From positions 1 through 33,371 of the forward strand of contig JAKFEE010000016.1 of the NCBI GenBank assembly GCA_036675815.1: a stretch of DNA of 33,371 nt, written 5' to 3'. This document shows positions 1-8,539 of the stretch, one piece after another. The notes beneath the pieces are model-generated. The model was not told the origin of the DNA, made no database searches, and was given only the letters and a program-made list of their open reading frames with translations. The translations under genes were made by a program, and so were the position numbers. The stretch is from JAKFEE01 sp036675815. Its GTDB lineage: Bacteria; Pseudomonadota; Alphaproteobacteria; Rhodospirillales; Magnetospirillaceae. The stretch's first letter is position 1; each line of letters begins with the position of its first letter.

Positions 1-1971
1 GACGAACGGCGCCGCCCGGGCGGCCGCGTCGCCGCAAAGGCACCGCCGGTGCGCAAGGCGCCGCCGGCGGCCGAGCCGCGCCGCCGCGGCAAGCTCACCA
101 TCACCGCGGCGCTGGACGAGGACGATCGCACCGAGCGCGGCCGCAGCCTTGCCGCCGTTCGCCGTGCCCGCGAGCGCGAGCGCCTGAAGCAGCTTCAGAA
201 AACCACGGAACGAGTAGTACGCGACGTGATCATCCCCGAGACCGTCACCGTTCAGGAACTGGCCAACCGCATGGCCGTCCGCGGTGCCGACGTGATCAAG
301 GCGCTGATGCGCATGGGCGTGATGGCCACCATCAATGCGTCCGTCGACGGCGACACCGCCGAGTTGATCGCCACCGAGTTCGGCCACAACGTCAAGCGCG
401 TTGCCGAGGCCGACGTGGAGATCGGCCTCGCCGGCGCCGAGGATCGTGCCGAAGACCTGCTGGCACGGCCGCCGGTGGTCACGATCATGGGCCACGTCGA
501 CCACGGCAAGACCTCGCTGTTGGATGCCCTGCGCGAGACCGACGTCGTCTCGGGCGAGGCCGGCGGCATCACCCAGCACATCGGCGCCTATCAGGTGACC
601 ATGGGCTCGGGCGAGAAGATCACCTTCATCGACACCCCTGGTCACGAAGCGTTCACCGCCATGCGCGCGCGTGGTGCCAAGGTGACCGACATCGTCGTCC
701 TGGTGGTCGCCGCCGACGACGGCATCAAGCCGCAGACCGTCGAAGCCATCCGCCATGCCAAGGCCGCCGGTGTGCCGATGATCGTCGCGGTCAACAAGAT
801 CGACAAGCCCGACGCCCGGCCCGAGCGCGTGCGCCAGGAACTGCTGCAGCATGAGATCGTCGTCGAGGAGATGGGCGGCGACGTCCTGGCCGTCGACGTC
901 TCGGCCAAGCAGAAGCTGAACCTCGACAGGCTCGAGGAGGCCATCCTGCTGCAGGCCGAGGTCCTCGATCTCAAGGCCAATCCGGGGCGCTCCGCCCAGG
1001 GCACGGTGGTCGAGGCCAAGATGGAGAAGGGCCGCGGCTCGGTCGCCACGGTGCTCGTTCAGAAGGGTACGCTGAAGGGCGGCGACATCTTCGTCGCCGG
1101 CAGCGAATGGGGCCGCGTGCGCGCCCTCTACGACGCTTACGGCAACAAGGTCGACAGCGCCCCGCCGGCCATGCCGGTCGAGGTGCTGGGCCTGCAGGGC
1201 ACGCCCGCCGCCGGCGACGACTTCGTCGTCGTCGAGGACGAGGCGCGCGCCCGTGAGGTCGCCGGCTATCGTGCCCGCAAGGAGCGTGAGGCCAAGGCCA
1301 CCGCCGGTGCCCGCGGCACCCTGGACCAGATGTTCGCCCGCATCGCCGCCGGCGAGGCCAAGGAACTGCCGGTGCTGATCAAGGGCGACGTGCAGGGCTC
1401 GGTCGAGGCCATCGCGGCGACGCTCGACAAGATGGGCACCAGCGCCGTCAAGGTGCGCGTGCTGCATGCCGCGGTGGGCGCCATCAACGAGTCGGACGTC
1501 ACCCTGGCCAAGGCCTCGGATGCGCTGATCATCGGCTTCAACGTCCGCGCCAATCCCCAGGCCCGTGACCTGGCCCGACGCGACAACGTCGATATCCGCT
1601 ATTACTCGATCATCTACGACGTCGCCGACGACATGAAGAAGGCCTTGTCGGGGATGCTGGCGCCGACGCTCAAGGAACGCTTCCTGGGCTACGCGCAGAT
1701 CCGCGAAGTCTTCAACATCACCAAGGTCGGCAAGGTCGCCGGCTGCATGGTCACCGAAGGCATCGTCAAACGCGGCGCCAAGGTGCGGCTGCTGCGCGAC
1801 AACGTGGTCATTCACGAGGGCGCGCTGTCACAGCTCAAGCGCTTCAAGGAGGACGTCCGCGAGGTGCGCGAGGGCTACGAGTGCGGCATGGCCTTCGAGA
1901 GCTATCACGACCTCCAGGTGAACGATCAGATCGAGTGCTTCGAGCTCGAGGAAGTGGCCGCCACGCTGTAG
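1..1971 (+). CDS. infB: Translation initiation factor IF-2 (5' end outside the window)
   Basis: GTPase that brings initiator fMet-tRNA to the 30S subunit and promotes 50S joining. The reading frame is open from base 1, so 656 C-terminal residues are visible and the N-terminus is cut off by the window edge. Visible order: a basic Arg/Ala/Pro-rich linker, an IF2_N-type segment at about residues 70-125, then the G domain with GHVDHGKT (164-171), DTPGH (from 211) and NKID (265-268). The beta-barrel and C-terminal fMet-tRNA-binding domains follow. It is the first visible member of the infB-rbfA-truB-rpsO-pnp block. A repeat-bearing gap of about 250 bases separates it from rbfA. The identification is secure from the G motifs and the gene order. 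Confidence 0.97.
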   Translation, partial: DERRRPGGRVAAKAPPVRKAPPAAEPRRRGKLTITAALDEDDRTERGRSLAAVRRARERERLKQLQKTTERVVRDVIIPETVTVQELANRMAVRGADVIKALMRMGVMATINASVDGDTAELIATEFGHNVKRVAEADVEIGLAGAEDRAEDLLARPPVVTIMGHVDHGKTSLLDALRETDVVSGEAGGITQHIGAYQVTMGSGEKITFIDTPGHEAFTAMRARGAKVTDIVVLVVAADDGIKPQTVEAIRHAKAAGVPMIVAVNKIDKPDARPERVRQELLQHEIVVEEMGGDVLAVDVSAKQKLNLDRLEEAILLQAEVLDLKANPGRSAQGTVVEAKMEKGRGSVATVLVQKGTLKGGDIFVAGSEWGRVRALYDAYGNKVDSAPPAMPVEVLGLQGTPAAGDDFVVVEDEARAREVAGYRARKEREAKATAGARGTLDQMFARIAAGEAKELPVLIKGDVQGSVEAIAATLDKMGTSAVKVRVLHAAVGAINESDVTLAKASDALIIGFNVRANPQARDLARRDNVDIRYYSIIYDVADDMKKALSGMLAPTLKERFLGYAQIREVFNITKVGKVAGCMVTEGIVKRGAKVRLLRDNVVIHEGALSQLKRFKEDVREVREGYECGMAFESYHDLQVNDQIECFELEEVAATL

Positions 1972-1985
1972 CGGAACAAGATCGA

Positions 1986-2190
1986 CGTCATGCCCGCGCA
2001 GGAGCGTGATGGAATTGGCCATTGTTTCGTCATTCCCGCGAAAGCGGGAATCCATCACTGAACCGCACGACATTCGGTAGCTCGGGGGCTGTGCGGCCCC
2101 GATATGGACCCCCGCTTTCGCGGGGGTGACGGTGAGTTCCTTTCTTTCGGTCTTGCCCCAGACATGGACCCCCGCTTATGCGGAGTGGCA
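1986..2190. repeat. Palindromic (REP-like) repeat cluster between infB and rbfA
   Basis: Two opposed hairpin units are visible. The left unit (2028-2054) has stem attcccgc/gcgggaat (2032-2039 with 2044-2051) around a GAAA loop. The right unit (2105-2132) has stem cccccgc/gcggggg (2109-2115 with 2120-2126) around TTTC. The outer ends read CGTCA and TGACG, so the pair forms one larger inverted repeat. Decayed half-units flank it at about 1986-2012 and 2165-2190. The same core recurs at 32472-32549. It fills most of the infB-rbfA spacer and probably forms structured RNA in the polycistronic message. It resembles dispersed intergenic REP/BIME elements. Whether it is mobile cannot be judged here. 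Confidence 0.8.
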
Positions 2191-2219
2191 AGAGAAGCAC
2201 CTTGGAGGAGGGGTGGGCC

Positions 2220-2666
2220 ATGACACGACGCCAGAACAAAGCGCCGAGCCAGCGCCAGTTGCGCGTGGGCGAAGAGATTCGCCACGCCTTGGCGCGCATT
2301 CTCGAGCGTAGCGAGATCCACGATCCGGATCTCGTCGGCCGCGCCATCACCGTGACCGAGGTCCGCGTCAGCCCGGACCTGCGCAATGCCACCGCGTTCG
2401 TCACCCCCTTCGGCGGCGGCGACGCCAAGCCGCTGATCGCCGCCCTGAAGCGGGCGCGCGCCTTCCTGCGCCATGAGCTTGCCGGGGCCATCAACCTGCG
2501 CTTTGCGCCGGAGCTGTTCTTCGAAGCCGACACCTCGCTGGATCAGGCAAGCCGCATCGATGCGCTGTTGCGAACCCCCTCGGTGCAGCGCGACATCGGA
2601 GCGCCGGACGAGTTCGACGAACAGCGGCCGGGCGACGAGCAGGAAGGCCTCGACGATGGCGCGTAG
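2220..2666 (+). CDS. rbfA: Ribosome-binding factor A
   Basis: Small KH-fold factor that matures the 30S subunit (16S rRNA 5' end) and supports growth in the cold. The frame encodes 148 residues. The ATG at 2220 is chosen because TTGGAGGAGGG lies 7-17 bases upstream; an in-frame ATG at 2178 falls in decayed repeat sequence and has no ribosome-binding site. The family core is visible as a basic N-terminus, an RVGEEIRHALARIL helix, and a central VTEVRVSPDLRNATAFV strand-loop. An acidic tail follows that is longer than in enteric homologues. The last 11 bases overlap the start of truB, which suggests translational coupling. Confidence 0.95.
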   Translation: MTRRQNKAPSQRQLRVGEEIRHALARILERSEIHDPDLVGRAITVTEVRVSPDLRNATAFVTPFGGGDAKPLIAALKRARAFLRHELAGAINLRFAPELFFEADTSLDQASRIDALLRTPSVQRDIGAPDEFDEQRPGDEQEGLDDGA

Positions 2667-3582
2667 GCGTAGCGGCCTGCCCATCAACGGCTGGATCATT
2701 ATCGACAAGCCGGCCGGCATGACCTCGACCACGGTGGTGACGGTGGTCCGTCGGGCGCTCAATGCCGCCAAGGCCGGGCACGGCGGCACCCTCGACCCGA
2801 TGGCGACCGGCGTACTGCCGATCGCGCTGGGCGAGGCGACGAAAACCGTGGCCTATGTCATGGACGGCACCAAGACCTACCATTGGCGCGTGCGCTGGGG
2901 CGAGGCGCGCTCGACCGACGATGCCGAGGGTGAGGTGGTGGCCACCAGCGATGCCCGGCCGACCCGCGAGTGGATCGAGGCCGCCCTGCCCGTCTTCCAC
3001 GGCAATCTGACCCAGGTGCCACCGAAATACTCGGCGGTCAAGATCGCCGGCCAGCGCGCCTATGACTTGGCCCGTGGCGGCGAGGCGGTCGAGATCAAGC
3101 CACGCGTCGTGCGCATCGATCGTTTTGCATTGATGGGCCTGCCTGACCGCGACCATGCCGACTTTGAGGTGCGCAGCGGAAAGGGCACCTACATGCGCGC
3201 CTTGGCCCGTGACCTCGCCCTGGCGCTGGGCACGGTGGGCCACATCGCCCAGCTGCGCCGCATCGCCTGCGGCCCGTTCACCGAGGCCGACGCGATTTCC
3301 CTGGATAAGCTTACCCAACTTGGGCATATTGCCGCCTCTGCAAATCATGTGCTGCCGATCGAGACCGCGCTGGACGACATCCCGGCGTTGGCCCTGACGG
3401 AAGCCGAGGCCCGCCGCCTGCAGAGCGGGCAGCCCGTGTCGTTGTTGCGCGTGGCCGCCCGAGAGCCGATCGCCTTCGTTCCGCCGGACGGTACCGTGCG
3501 GGCCATGGCCGAGGGGCGACTGGTGGCGTTGGCCCGCATCGAGGGCGGCGAGGTCCGCCCGGTGCGCGTCATGAACCTCTAG
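2656..3582 (+). CDS. truB: tRNA pseudouridine(55) synthase
   Basis: Isomerises U55 of the tRNA T-loop to pseudouridine. The protein is 308 residues, normal for the family. The N-terminal GWIIIDKPAGMTS motif (12-24) and GGTLDPMATGVL (43-54) with catalytic Asp47 are both present. Later segments for the KYSA (PPKYSAVKI) and RSGKGTYMR regions fit the fold, and a C-terminal PUA-like region follows. The start at 2656 (ATG GCG CGT) lies inside the end of rbfA, an 11-base overlap. The reading frame is open for a further 61 codons upstream, but that part overlaps rbfA and has no family similarity. rpsO starts 15 bases after the stop. Confidence 0.96.
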   Translation: MARRRSGLPINGWIIIDKPAGMTSTTVVTVVRRALNAAKAGHGGTLDPMATGVLPIALGEATKTVAYVMDGTKTYHWRVRWGEARSTDDAEGEVVATSDARPTREWIEAALPVFHGNLTQVPPKYSAVKIAGQRAYDLARGGEAVEIKPRVVRIDRFALMGLPDRDHADFEVRSGKGTYMRALARDLALALGTVGHIAQLRRIACGPFTEADAISLDKLTQLGHIAASANHVLPIETALDDIPALALTEAEARRLQSGQPVSLLRVAAREPIAFVPPDGTVRAMAEGRLVALARIEGGEVRPVRVMNL

Positions 3583-3597
3583 CGTCTGGAGAAGACG

Positions 3598-3867
3598 ATG
3601 TCGATTACGCCCGAGCGCAAAGACGAGCTCATCAAGGAATATGCAGCGTCCCAAGGTGACACCGGGTCGCCCGAGGTGCAGATCGCGATCCTGTCGGAGC
3701 GCATCCGCAACCTGACCGAGCACCTCAAGGAGCACAAGAAAGACTTCCACTCGCGCCGCGGCCTGCTGGTCATGGTCGGCCAGCGCCGGCGCATGCTGGA
3801 CTATGTCAAGCGCAAGAACGTCGCCCGGTACGAGAGCCTGATCTCGCGCCTGGGCCTGCGCAAGTAA
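3598..3867 (+). CDS. rpsO: 30S ribosomal protein S15
   Basis: Primary 16S rRNA-binding protein of the 30S platform; it also forms a bridge to the 50S subunit. The 89-residue length is exactly typical. Family landmarks are the GDTGSPEVQIA segment (residues 21-31), HLKEHKKDFHSRRGLL and the C-terminal RRRMLDYVKRKN region. The start codon follows a TGGAGAAG ribosome-binding site in the 15-base truB-rpsO spacer, so it is very probably cotranscribed with truB. In E. coli S15 represses its own translation through a leader pseudoknot; the very short spacer here gives little room for such a leader. Confidence 0.97.
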   Translation: MSITPERKDELIKEYAASQGDTGSPEVQIAILSERIRNLTEHLKEHKKDFHSRRGLLVMVGQRRRMLDYVKRKNVARYESLISRLGLRK

Positions 3868-3927
3868 CTGATACAGCGGCGGCGCCTGCCGCCCGGCCCG
3901 CTCGCGGGCGTGGGAAGCGTAACACGA

Positions 3928-3954
3928 CCGCGCGGAAGCCTGGCTTCCGCGCGG
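3928..3954 (+). terminator. Strong hairpin in the rpsO-pnp spacer
   Basis: A perfect 11-bp stem (ccgcgcggaag, 3928-3938, with cttccgcgcgg, 3944-3954) encloses a 5-base loop. No T-run follows, so it is not a standard intrinsic terminator. In E. coli the pnp leader carries an RNase III-cleaved hairpin used for PNPase autoregulation. This stem lies about 130 bases before pnp and could serve that role, or act as an attenuator or 3' stabiliser of rpsO mRNA. The function is inferred; only the stem itself is seen. Confidence 0.5.
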
Positions 3955-4086
3955 CGTTGCCGTATCTGCGGACGGGTGCGCACCCATTGATTGGTCGGCG
4001 GAGCGCCGACATATGCCGGGGCGCGGGCATTCAGCGCCGGGATCAGGGTAATTCGGCCCCGATCCCCACGGAAAAGGAAGCAGTTC

Positions 4087-6219
4087 ATGTCCATGTTCAA
4101 GGTTTTCCGGAAGGAAGTTGTGTGGGGCGGCCGCAAGCTGGTGCTGGAGACCGGCCGCGTGGCCCGTCAGGCCGACGGCGCCGTCATGGCCACCTATGGC
4201 GAAACGACCGTCCTGTGCACGGCCGTCGCCCAGAAGAGCGCGAAGCCCGGCATCGACTTCTTTCCGCTGACCGTCAACTACCAGGAAAAGACCTTCGCCG
4301 CCGGTAAGATTCCCGGTGGCTTCTTCAAGCGCGAAGGCCGGCCGAGCGAAAAGGAAACCCTGGTCTCGCGGCTCATCGACCGCCCGATCCGGCCGCTGTT
4401 CGCCGAAGGCTTCCGCAACGAGACCCAGATCGTCTGTACCGTGCTGTCGCACGACCTGGAAAACGACCCCGACATCGTCGCCATGGTCGGCGCCTCGGCC
4501 GCGCTCACCATTTCCGGCGTTCCCTTCATGGGTCCGGTCGGCGCCGCCCGCGTCGCCTATATCGACGGCGAATACGTGCTGAACCCGCCGCGCAACCAGC
4601 TGGCACGCTCGCAGCTCGACCTCGTCGTCGCCGGCACGACCGAGGGCGTGCTGATGGTCGAATCCGAGGCCAAGGAACTGAGCGAAGACGTCATGCTCGG
4701 GGCGGTCTCGTTCGGCCACAAGAACTTCCAGCCGATCATCGAAGCCATCATCGACCTGGCCGAGATGTGCGCCAACGAGCCCTGGGATCTGCCCGAGCCG
4801 CCCCAATCCAAGGCCAAAACCTGGAGCCGCCTCAAGGAAGTTGCCAGCGCCGACCTCAGCGCCGCCTACGCGGAGACGCTGAAGCAGGCCCGCCAGGAGA
4901 AGATCCGCGCGGTCAAGGAAGCCACGGTCGCCAAGTTGGCCGAGGAAGAGGTCGACATTGACCTGGTGCCAGGCCTGTTCAAGAAGCTGGAAAGCGAGAT
5001 CGTCCGCGGCAACATCCTGAAGACCGGCAAGCGCATCGACGGCCGCGACACCAAGACGGTGCGCCGCATCGAGGCCGAGGTCGGCGTGCTGCCACGCGCC
5101 CATGGCTCGGCGTTGTTCACCCGCGGCGAAACCCAGGCGCTGGTCGTCGCCACCCTGGGCACCGGCCAGGACGAGCAGATCATCGACGCGCTCGATGGTG
5201 AATACCGCGAGCACTTCATGCTGCACTACAATTTTCCGCCCTACTCGGTCGGCGAAGCCGGCCGCATGGGCAGCCCCGGCCGGCGCGAAATCGGCCATGG
5301 CAAGCTGGCGTGGCGGGCCGTTCACCCGGTCATGCCCGAGAAGGACAAGTTCCCCTATACGGTGCGCATCGTTTCCGAGATCACCGAGTCCAACGGCTCG
5401 TCGTCGATGGCGACCGTGTGCGGATCGTCGTTGGCGTTGATGGATTCCGGCGTGCCGCTGCCGCGCCCGGTCGCGGGCATCGCCATGGGCCTGATCAAGG
5501 AAGGCAAGGATTTCGCCGTGCTGACCGACATCCTCGGCGACGAGGATCACCTGGGCGACATGGACTTCAAGGTGGCCGGCACCGAGGCGGGCATCACCGC
5601 CCTGCAGATGGACATCAAGATCACCTCGATCACCGAGGAGATCATGAAGATCGCCCTGGGCCAGGCCAAGGACGGCCGCATGCACATCCTGGGCGAGATG
5701 GCCAAGGCCCTGACCGGGGCGCGCGAGGGCGTGTCGGAGAACGCGCCGCGCATCACCACCTTCGCCATCCCCAAGGACAAGATCCGCGAGGTCATCGGCA
5801 CCGGCGGCAAGGTCATCCGGGAGATCACCGAGACCACCGGCGCCAAGATCGACATCGAGGACGACGGCACCATCAAGGTCGCCGCGGTGGACGCCGAGGC
5901 CGCCCAGCGCGCCATCGACTGGATCAAGGGCATCGTCGCCGAGCCCGAGGTCGGGGTGATCTATAGCGGCAAAGTCGTCAAGACCATGGACTTCGGCGCC
6001 TTCGTCAACTTCCTGGGCAGCCGCGACGGCCTGGTCCACATCTCGGAGCTGGCGCCGCAGCGCGTCGCCAAGGTCACCGACGTGGTCAAGGTCGGCGACG
6101 TGGTCAAGGTCAAGGTGCTGGGCTTCGACGATCGCGGCAAGATCAAGCTGTCGATGAAGCAGGTCGACCAGCAGACCGGCGAGGATCTTGGCGGCAAGGA
6201 GCCGCCGAACAAGGACTAG
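4087..6219 (+). CDS. pnp: Polyribonucleotide nucleotidyltransferase (PNPase)
   Basis: Phosphorolytic 3'-5' exoribonuclease of mRNA decay. The 710-residue chain has the full family layout: two RNase PH domains with an all-helical linker, a KH domain (about 555-615, with IGTGGKVI) and an S1 domain (about 623-692, GKVVKTMDFGAFV). The catalytic Asp-rich segment DILGDEDHLGDMD lies at 481-493. ATG 4087 follows AAAAGGAAG at a good distance; the frame is open upstream to 3991 but that part is leader sequence. A second ATG two codons on (4093) is also possible. A strong hairpin sits in the leader. The downstream phosphodiesterase gene begins 13 bases after the stop. Confidence 0.97.
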   Translation: MSMFKVFRKEVVWGGRKLVLETGRVARQADGAVMATYGETTVLCTAVAQKSAKPGIDFFPLTVNYQEKTFAAGKIPGGFFKREGRPSEKETLVSRLIDRPIRPLFAEGFRNETQIVCTVLSHDLENDPDIVAMVGASAALTISGVPFMGPVGAARVAYIDGEYVLNPPRNQLARSQLDLVVAGTTEGVLMVESEAKELSEDVMLGAVSFGHKNFQPIIEAIIDLAEMCANEPWDLPEPPQSKAKTWSRLKEVASADLSAAYAETLKQARQEKIRAVKEATVAKLAEEEVDIDLVPGLFKKLESEIVRGNILKTGKRIDGRDTKTVRRIEAEVGVLPRAHGSALFTRGETQALVVATLGTGQDEQIIDALDGEYREHFMLHYNFPPYSVGEAGRMGSPGRREIGHGKLAWRAVHPVMPEKDKFPYTVRIVSEITESNGSSSMATVCGSSLALMDSGVPLPRPVAGIAMGLIKEGKDFAVLTDILGDEDHLGDMDFKVAGTEAGITALQMDIKITSITEEIMKIALGQAKDGRMHILGEMAKALTGAREGVSENAPRITTFAIPKDKIREVIGTGGKVIREITETTGAKIDIEDDGTIKVAAVDAEAAQRAIDWIKGIVAEPEVGVIYSGKVVKTMDFGAFVNFLGSRDGLVHISELAPQRVAKVTDVVKVGDVVKVKVLGFDDRGKIKLSMKQVDQQTGEDLGGKEPPNKD

Positions 6220-6232
6220 GCCCCGTCGGGTC

Positions 6233-6979
6233 GTGAGTGATCGCGCAAACGACCTGCGACTGCCTCCGATCATCGGCCACCGCGGCGCGGCGGCCGATGC
6301 GCCCGAGAACACCCTGGCCGGGTTTCGCGCTGCGGCCCGGCTAGGGGTTTCCTGGGTGGAATTCGACGTTCAGCTCAGCGCCGACAAGGTCCCGGTGGTC
6401 ATCCACGACCGCCGCCTGGACCGCACCACCAGCGGCCACGGCGTGGTGCGGCGTACGCCGCTGTCACGCCTGCGCCAGCTCGACTGCGGCTCGTGGTTCT
6501 CCCCCGCCTTCGTTGGTGAGCCGATGCCGACGCTGGCCGAGGCGCTGTCCGAAATCACCCGCCTTGGCCTAGGCGCCAATATCGAGATCAAGCCCGATCG
6601 GGGCTGGGAAGCGATGACGGCTGCCGTTGCGCTCGAAACCGCCGCCGCCATATGGCCAGAGGCGGCACCACCGCCGCTTGTCTCCAGCTTCGACCGCCAA
6701 TGCCTGGCCGTCGCCCGCCAGACGGTGCCGCAGTGGCCGCGCGGCCTGTTGTGCCGCAGCCTGCCCAGCGACTGGCGCCGGGCCGCCGAGGAGTTCGCCT
6801 GCGCATCGGTGCATTGTCACCATCGGCTGGTGACGCCCGAACGGGTCGCGGCGGTGCGCAAGGCGGGATACCAAGTGCTGGCCTACACGGTGAACGATCG
6901 CGCCCAAGCGCAGCGGCTGTGGAACTGGGGGGTGAGCGCGGTTTTTACTGACTCGCCAGGGGTTTTGTCGCCAGCTTAG
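6233..6979 (+). CDS. Glycerophosphodiester phosphodiesterase (UgpQ-like)
   Basis: Hydrolyses glycerophosphodiesters to sn-glycerol 3-phosphate and an alcohol. The start is taken as GTG 6233, giving 248 residues, normal for cytosolic members; the frame runs on into pnp but with no family match there. GDPD landmarks are IIGHRG with His16 and Arg17, PENT (24-27), the metal-binding pair Glu43/Asp45 in WVEFDVQ and His58 in VVIHDR. The NIEIKPD segment and the C-terminal AYTVND motif complete the barrel. No signal peptide is present, so it should act in the cytoplasm. The 13-base gap to pnp suggests read-through from that operon. No clear ribosome-binding site is seen before the GTG. Confidence 0.9.
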   Translation: MSDRANDLRLPPIIGHRGAAADAPENTLAGFRAAARLGVSWVEFDVQLSADKVPVVIHDRRLDRTTSGHGVVRRTPLSRLRQLDCGSWFSPAFVGEPMPTLAEALSEITRLGLGANIEIKPDRGWEAMTAAVALETAAAIWPEAAPPPLVSSFDRQCLAVARQTVPQWPRGLLCRSLPSDWRRAAEEFACASVHCHHRLVTPERVAAVRKAGYQVLAYTVNDRAQAQRLWNWGVSAVFTDSPGVLSPA

Positions 6980-7076
6980 ACAAAGAAAACTGGCCCGACG
7001 ACGTGTAACCGAATATATGGTTCAGTTCCCGCAAAAAGGGCCGACGCCACACGGCCACGACGAGGAAAGAGGTAGA

Positions 7077-8474
7077 GTGAAAGCGCTGAAGCCACTGGTC
7101 ATCTCCGGGCGCGAGGTACTCCCGCTCATCGAAGGCGGCAAGGGCGTCGCCGTGTCCAACGGTCTGAGTTCCGGCGCCTGGGCCGCTGCCGGTGGCGTCG
7201 GCACGTTTTCGGGGGTCAATCCGGATCTCTACGACGCGGATGGCAAGCGCATCCCCTATGTCTACAAGAGCAAGGTTCGGCGCGAGCGGCAGCAGGAACT
7301 GATCGCCCAGTCGATCCGCGGCGGCATCGCCCAGGCGCGCATTGCGCATGAGACGGCCAATGGCGAGGGCCGGCTGCATGTCAACGTGCTGTGGGAGATG
7401 GGCGGCGCCGAAGAGGTGCTGCACGGCCTGCTCGAGGGTGCCAAGGGATTGATCCACGGCGTCACCTGCGGCGCCGGCATGCCCTACAAGGTGGCCGAGA
7501 TCGCCGCCCGCTACAACGTCTACTACTACCCGATCGTGTCGTCGGCGCGGGCGTTCCGCGCCCTGTGGAAGCGCGCCTATCACAAGGTGCCGCAGCTGCT
7601 GGGCGGCGTCGTGTACGAGGATCCGTGGCTGGCCGGCGGCCACAACGGATTGAGCAACAGCGAGGACCCACGCGCGCCGCAGGCGCCCTTCCCCCGCGTG
7701 CGCGAGTTGCGCCAGGCGATGAGCGAAGCCGGCCTGGCCGAAACGCCCATCTTCATGGCCGGCGGCGTGTGGGCACTGAACGAGTGGGAGGACTGGCTCG
7801 ACAATTCCGAACTCGGCCCCGTTGCCTTCCAATTCGGCACACGGCCGTTGCTGACCCAGGAAAGCCCGATCCCGATGCAGTGGAAGCGCCGGCTGCCGAC
7901 CCTCGAGAAGGGCGACGTGCTGCTGCACCGCTTCAGCCCGACCGGCTTCTACTCGTCAGCGGTCCAGAATGCCTTTCTGCTGGATCTCGTCGAGCGCGAG
8001 AAGCGTCAGATCCCGTATGCCACCGCCGCCGAGGGCACACTGACCGAACCGCTGGCCATCGGCGCCCGCGGCCGTCTGGTCCATGTGGCCCCCGACGACA
8101 GGGCCAAGGCGGCACAGTGGATGGACGCCGGCTTCACCGAGGCGCTGCGCACCCCCGACGACACCCTGGTCTTCGTCACTCCCGAGCAGGCGGAGGTGAT
8201 CCGCCGTGACCAGGTGCAGTGCATGGGCTGCCTCTCGGCCTGCGCGTTCAGCAATTGGGCGCAGAATGAGGCGGGCACGACCGGCAAGAAGGCTGATCCG
8301 CGCTCGTTCTGCATCCAGAAGACACTGCAGAACATCGCCCATGGCGGCGAGGTCGAGCATGAGCTGATGTTTGCCGGCCAGATCGCATGCCGGTTCTCGG
8401 AAGACCCCTATTACGCCAACGGCTTCATCCCGACGGTGCGCCAATTGGTCGAGCGCCTGCAAACCGGCGACTAA
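7077..8474 (+). CDS. Nitronate monooxygenase-type flavin oxidoreductase with Cys-rich C-terminus
   Basis: Resembles the 2-nitropropane dioxygenase / YrpB group of FMN-dependent TIM-barrel enzymes: SNGLSSGAWAAAGGVGTFSG near the N-terminus, then a GVTCGAGMP loop, VVYEDPWLAGGHNG and a GPVAFQFGTRPLL phosphate-binding region. GTG 7077 is preferred (465 residues) because GAGGAAAGAGG lies directly upstream; an ATG at 7017 would add 20 residues that look non-coding. The C-terminal about 90 residues fall outside the usual barrel and carry Cys382, Cys385, Cys389, Cys412 and Cys438, the first three as CMGCLSAC. This looks like a metal or Fe-S site. Substrate unknown. Nitronate oxidation is only the family default. 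Confidence 0.82.
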   Translation: MKALKPLVISGREVLPLIEGGKGVAVSNGLSSGAWAAAGGVGTFSGVNPDLYDADGKRIPYVYKSKVRRERQQELIAQSIRGGIAQARIAHETANGEGRLHVNVLWEMGGAEEVLHGLLEGAKGLIHGVTCGAGMPYKVAEIAARYNVYYYPIVSSARAFRALWKRAYHKVPQLLGGVVYEDPWLAGGHNGLSNSEDPRAPQAPFPRVRELRQAMSEAGLAETPIFMAGGVWALNEWEDWLDNSELGPVAFQFGTRPLLTQESPIPMQWKRRLPTLEKGDVLLHRFSPTGFYSSAVQNAFLLDLVEREKRQIPYATAAEGTLTEPLAIGARGRLVHVAPDDRAKAAQWMDAGFTEALRTPDDTLVFVTPEQAEVIRRDQVQCMGCLSACAFSNWAQNEAGTTGKKADPRSFCIQKTLQNIAHGGEVEHELMFAGQIACRFSEDPYYANGFIPTVRQLVERLQTGD

Positions 8475-8539
8475 CCGCGGGACTTCAATCACCGACGCCC
8501 GCCGCCAATATATGGCACAGGCCAGTGTTGGAGGGTGTC

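Noticed and set aside
1986..2190. CRISPR array
   Set aside because: The units are inverted palindromes in opposed pairs, without regular spacers, and no cas genes are present.
2491..6312. Open frame of 1273 codons on the - strand across truB, rpsO and pnp
   Set aside because: Its codons mirror the third-position GC bias of the real genes, the translation is low-complexity His/Gly/Asp/Leu-rich, and it lies opposite well-conserved proteins.
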